A stretch of DNA of 6,260 nt from JAVWGW01 sp036651575 (lineage in GTDB: Bacteria > Actinomycetota > Coriobacteriia > Coriobacteriales > Eggerthellaceae): positions 1 to 6,260 of the forward strand of contig JAVVXN010000068.1 in assembly GCA_036651575.1 (NCBI GenBank), in the 5' to 3' direction. The position numbers were made by a program, and so were the translations under genes. Position 1 is the first letter of the stretch, and every line of letters starts with the position of its first letter. Below are positions 3,844 to 6,260 of the stretch, piece after piece. The notes under the pieces are model-generated. The model had not been told where the DNA came from. It ran no database searches and saw only the letters and a list, made by a program, of their open reading frames with translations.

Positions 3844-6260
3844 CTAGTGAGATTTTTTGTAAGCGGTCAGAATTGCTTTTTCGAGGTCAGGTAAATCGGT
3901 TGACTCAAAATGGTAGGAAACTACCTGGGGCTGCTCCAGATCGACAGCATCGCGCTGTTCAACACGAACGAAGGCGAAGTCGACGACATCCACACCCTGC
4001 AACATGATCGCGTAGGCATAGCACGTTGCCTGGAGTAAATGCTTGCCGTGCAATTGATCGGGCGATTCTTCAGGGGATCCACCCGTTTTGTAATCGACGA
4101 CAAACGCATGCGTGGCTTCGGCATCGCTGCACAACAGGTCGATTTCACCCTCCATGAAAAGAGGCTCTTTGCCGCCATCGAGTGCTACGAAGAAAGGAAC
4201 CTCAGCGCGCATCGTGGCGTACGATTCCGCCCGACGGGCACTGTCGGAAGCAAACCAACGATCGAGTGCTTCATCGAGCCGGATCCGCACCTCCCCTACC
4301 ACTCTATATTGCCGTGCAATTGCCCCGATGCGCTCATCCGCAGGTGCACCTAGAAGACCCCCCTGATCAGGTGCGCTGACTACCGCGAACTGCGCTACCC
4401 GGTGAAATGCCGTACCGAAATCGGTTGCCGCAATCGCGGGGTCAGTCTCCGTATCTCCAGAGCCGACCGCGCGCGACGCAAGGACAACCTCGTGTGCCGG
4501 CGCCTCGTCATCAAAAACCTGCGAAAAGGCGGTATCGACCTCATCATGCACCTGCGGGGAAAAATGTTCTTCGTAAGGAGCTATCCCCGAATAGGAAAAC
4601 ACCCCTTCACGTATCCTGATCGGCGAATACGCCAAAGGTTCCGGCACCTGCAATATCTTGATCGGCACGCGATGCGGCACATCGAATCCATCAGCTTTGA
4701 ACCCTTGGTCACGACAATGATCCCTCTCCGTTTCCGCATCTTCGAGAGAACCGCCTTTCGCGGGATCTACGTAAATTCGCGAAAAGCGTGCCGGAGCACT
4801 TCCTCCGTATGCGAGAAACGCTTCCTCTTCAGGAAAATAAGCATCGCCGAGGAGCGCCTCCCGGATATTGTTAAGCAAAGGAGTATTGTCCTCACACCAC
4901 GTCAGAGGATCCTTACTCTTCGTCATCTGCACGATACCGCCGATAATCAAGCATTCGCTTGCTCGGGTAAGGGCAACATAGAGCTTACGTTTGGCTTCTG
5001 CGGCATCCTCGTCCGATTCTCGCCCATAAAGAACACTGCCGAATTCTGCGGGGTCGGACGCAAGACGGGGATCGAGAACCTGATCTGAACAGCTATTTTT
5101 ATAACGGTATTCTTTGGCAACGGGAGATTTATACGCGCCGGCTCCCGCTAAAAGCTGCAAATAAAGCGACCCGTGCGCAACCGTAGAAAGAAAGATACCC
5201 TCTTTCGATTTCGAACTATCATAGGCAGCCACCGCAACAAGAGGAAATTCCAGGCCTTTAGACTTATGAATGGTCATGATGCGCACGGCGTTTTGATTTT
5301 CAACCGAAAGCGAACCCTGCCCATCCTTGATGCCGGCACGCATCATCGCAGAAAAATCACGGGCCACCTGAGCCAAACCATACCCCGGATTTTTCTCCAA
5401 CTCCTCGACCTTGCGAATCGCTTTGAGAATATTGGACGCAACCGCACTTCCCTGCACCCCCTGTGACTCCAAACGGGCAAACCACCCAGAATCGAGCAGC
5501 ATACCCATGAGCACCTGCGAAGGCATCTGTGTCACCAGGGCTGTTCGAGCGCGCGCAAACAGCGCGGCCGCATGCTGCAGCAAAGCAGAATCATGAACAC
5601 CAACTTCGTAGAGTCCCCGATCGATCGAACGCCTCTGCATACGGCCGTCCGGCGCTACCCCCGTAGCAAGTCGAATAAAATCATCGGCAGAAAGTTGCAG
5701 AAGCGGTCCGGTCATAACCGCGAAGAGCGCTTTGGTATTGGCGGGGTTTGCCAAAGCTTGCAATGCATTGTCAACAACCTGAACTTCTTCGGTATCGCAA
5801 AAACTTGATCCACCGACCATGATGCATTCGAAGCCCTCATCACGCAGGGCCGCAGCGTAGGTAGCAGCTCGGCTTGTTTTGCCTAACAGCACCACCATTT
5901 CACTCGGCCGATGACCAACATCACGCAAGGCCGCAAAGCGGCGAGCAATCCCCTGCGCCTCCGCTTCAGTGGCTTCCTCCGCGTTTCCCCGAGAAACCGT
6001 CAGCTGAATATCGACACGGGGAGTACTACCTTTATATACACCGAGTTCTCGGCGAGATGGTTTTAAATCAAGGAAATCAGCACCAAAAACGGTTTCTTGA
6101 GAGCAAACGCGGCGAACAAACGCCAAAATATCCCCGTGACTCCTGAAATTATCATCAAGCTGCGCACAGAGCGCATCGGGGCCGCATTCCTTTACGCGAG
6201 CGTGATGCGCATCATATATATGAACGTCAGCGCCGCGAAAACGATAGATACTCTGCTGCG
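3844..6260 (-). CDS. addA: AddA-type ATP-dependent helicase/nuclease, 5' end outside window
   Basis: The open frame continues through the right edge; 804 C-terminal residues are visible, in a family usually near 1200. Reading inward from the edge (visible residue numbers): QQSIYRFRGAD (1-11) is UvrD motif III, LDDNFRSHGDIL (34-45) motif IV, TIHKSKGLEFPLV (329-341) motif V and KLYVALTRAS (425-434) motif VI. A RecB-type PD-(D/E)XK nuclease follows: FSYSGIAPYE (about 554-563), GTAFH (615-619), GEIDLL (704-709, catalytic Asp), VVDYKTG (720-726, Asp and Lys) and LLQATCYAYA (741-750). The catalytic residues are intact. Such enzymes unwind and resect double-strand breaks, with AddA partnered by AddB. 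There is no four-Cys iron-sulfur pattern in the nuclease, which fits AddA better than AddB or AdnB. Walker A and motifs I-II would lie beyond the edge. The TTG at 6124-6126 is inside the gene, not a start. Helicase-nuclease identity is near certain; AddA rather than another UvrD/RecB subgroup is likely. Confidence 0.85.
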   Translation of the reverse strand, partial: QQSIYRFRGADVHIYDAHHARVKECGPDALCAQLDDNFRSHGDILAFVRRVCSQETVFGADFLDLKPSRRELGVYKGSTPRVDIQLTVSRGNAEEATEAEAQGIARRFAALRDVGHRPSEMVVLLGKTSRAATYAAALRDEGFECIMVGGSSFCDTEEVQVVDNALQALANPANTKALFAVMTGPLLQLSADDFIRLATGVAPDGRMQRRSIDRGLYEVGVHDSALLQHAAALFARARTALVTQMPSQVLMGMLLDSGWFARLESQGVQGSAVASNILKAIRKVEELEKNPGYGLAQVARDFSAMMRAGIKDGQGSLSVENQNAVRIMTIHKSKGLEFPLVAVAAYDSSKSKEGIFLSTVAHGSLYLQLLAGAGAYKSPVAKEYRYKNSCSDQVLDPRLASDPAEFGSVLYGRESDEDAAEAKRKLYVALTRASECLIIGGIVQMTKSKDPLTWCEDNTPLLNNIREALLGDAYFPEEEAFLAYGGSAPARFSRIYVDPAKGGSLEDAETERDHCRDQGFKADGFDVPHRVPIKILQVPEPLAYSPIRIREGVFSYSGIAPYEEHFSPQVHDEVDTAFSQVFDDEAPAHEVVLASRAVGSGDTETDPAIAATDFGTAFHRVAQFAVVSAPDQGGLLGAPADERIGAIARQYRVVGEVRIRLDEALDRWFASDSARRAESYATMRAEVPFFVALDGGKEPLFMEGEIDLLCSDAEATHAFVVDYKTGGSPEESPDQLHGKHLLQATCYAYAIMLQGVDVVDFAFVRVEQRDAVDLEQPQVVSYHFESTDLPDLEKAILTAYKKSH

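Noticed and set aside
4402..5088. Plus-strand ORF of 228 codons
   Set aside because: It lies entirely antisense to the helicase-nuclease coding region, is rich in Arg and Cys, and resembles no family. It is a shadow frame.
6124..6126. TTG as a start codon for the helicase
   Set aside because: The same frame continues upstream to the window edge and encodes helicase motifs III and IV, so this codon is an internal Leu.

Overview
The window is about 50% GC and encodes three clear proteins plus one plausible small protein. Organism (inference): a class Ic (actinobacterial-type) aspartate aminotransferase lies beside an AddA-like helicase-nuclease rather than an obvious AdnAB. That combination and the moderate GC suit a Coriobacteriia-type actinobacterium, although a Firmicute is not excluded. 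No mobile element, CRISPR array, tRNA, rRNA or prophage signal was seen.

Layout. Positions 1-426 hold no convincing gene. They contain a candidate outward-facing promoter at the left edge (minus strand, with an AT-rich UP-like tract), a GC-rich imperfect inverted repeat, and a strong hairpin terminator at 393-428 that works best for minus-strand transcripts. Immediately upstream of that hairpin, 427-600 on the minus strand, is a 57-codon ORF whose stop codon runs into the stem. It is a candidate small-protein gene with no recognised family. Next on the minus strand is putP (729-2291), a Na+/proline symporter. A 176-bp divergent region (2292-2467) carries candidate promoters for both directions and separates putP from a class Ic aspartate aminotransferase on the plus strand (2468-3754). 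A perfect 16-bp stem with a GAAA loop (3782-3817) closes the aminotransferase gene. The rest of the window (3844-6260, minus strand) is the C-terminal two thirds or so of a UvrD/AddA-type helicase with a C-terminal RecB-type nuclease. Its 5' end lies beyond the right edge.

How they fit together. putP and the aminotransferase are both amino-acid metabolism genes, one importing proline and one interconverting aspartate and oxaloacetate with glutamate and 2-oxoglutarate. Their best-scoring candidate promoters occupy the same stretch of DNA, so the two genes could be reciprocally controlled (inference). The helicase-nuclease belongs to double-strand-break repair and is functionally unrelated; it converges on the aminotransferase across a shared terminator.

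Overall this looks like ordinary chromosomal backbone. I found no clear new multi-gene system. The points most worth a second look are the small ORF abutting its terminator and the interlocked divergent promoters.
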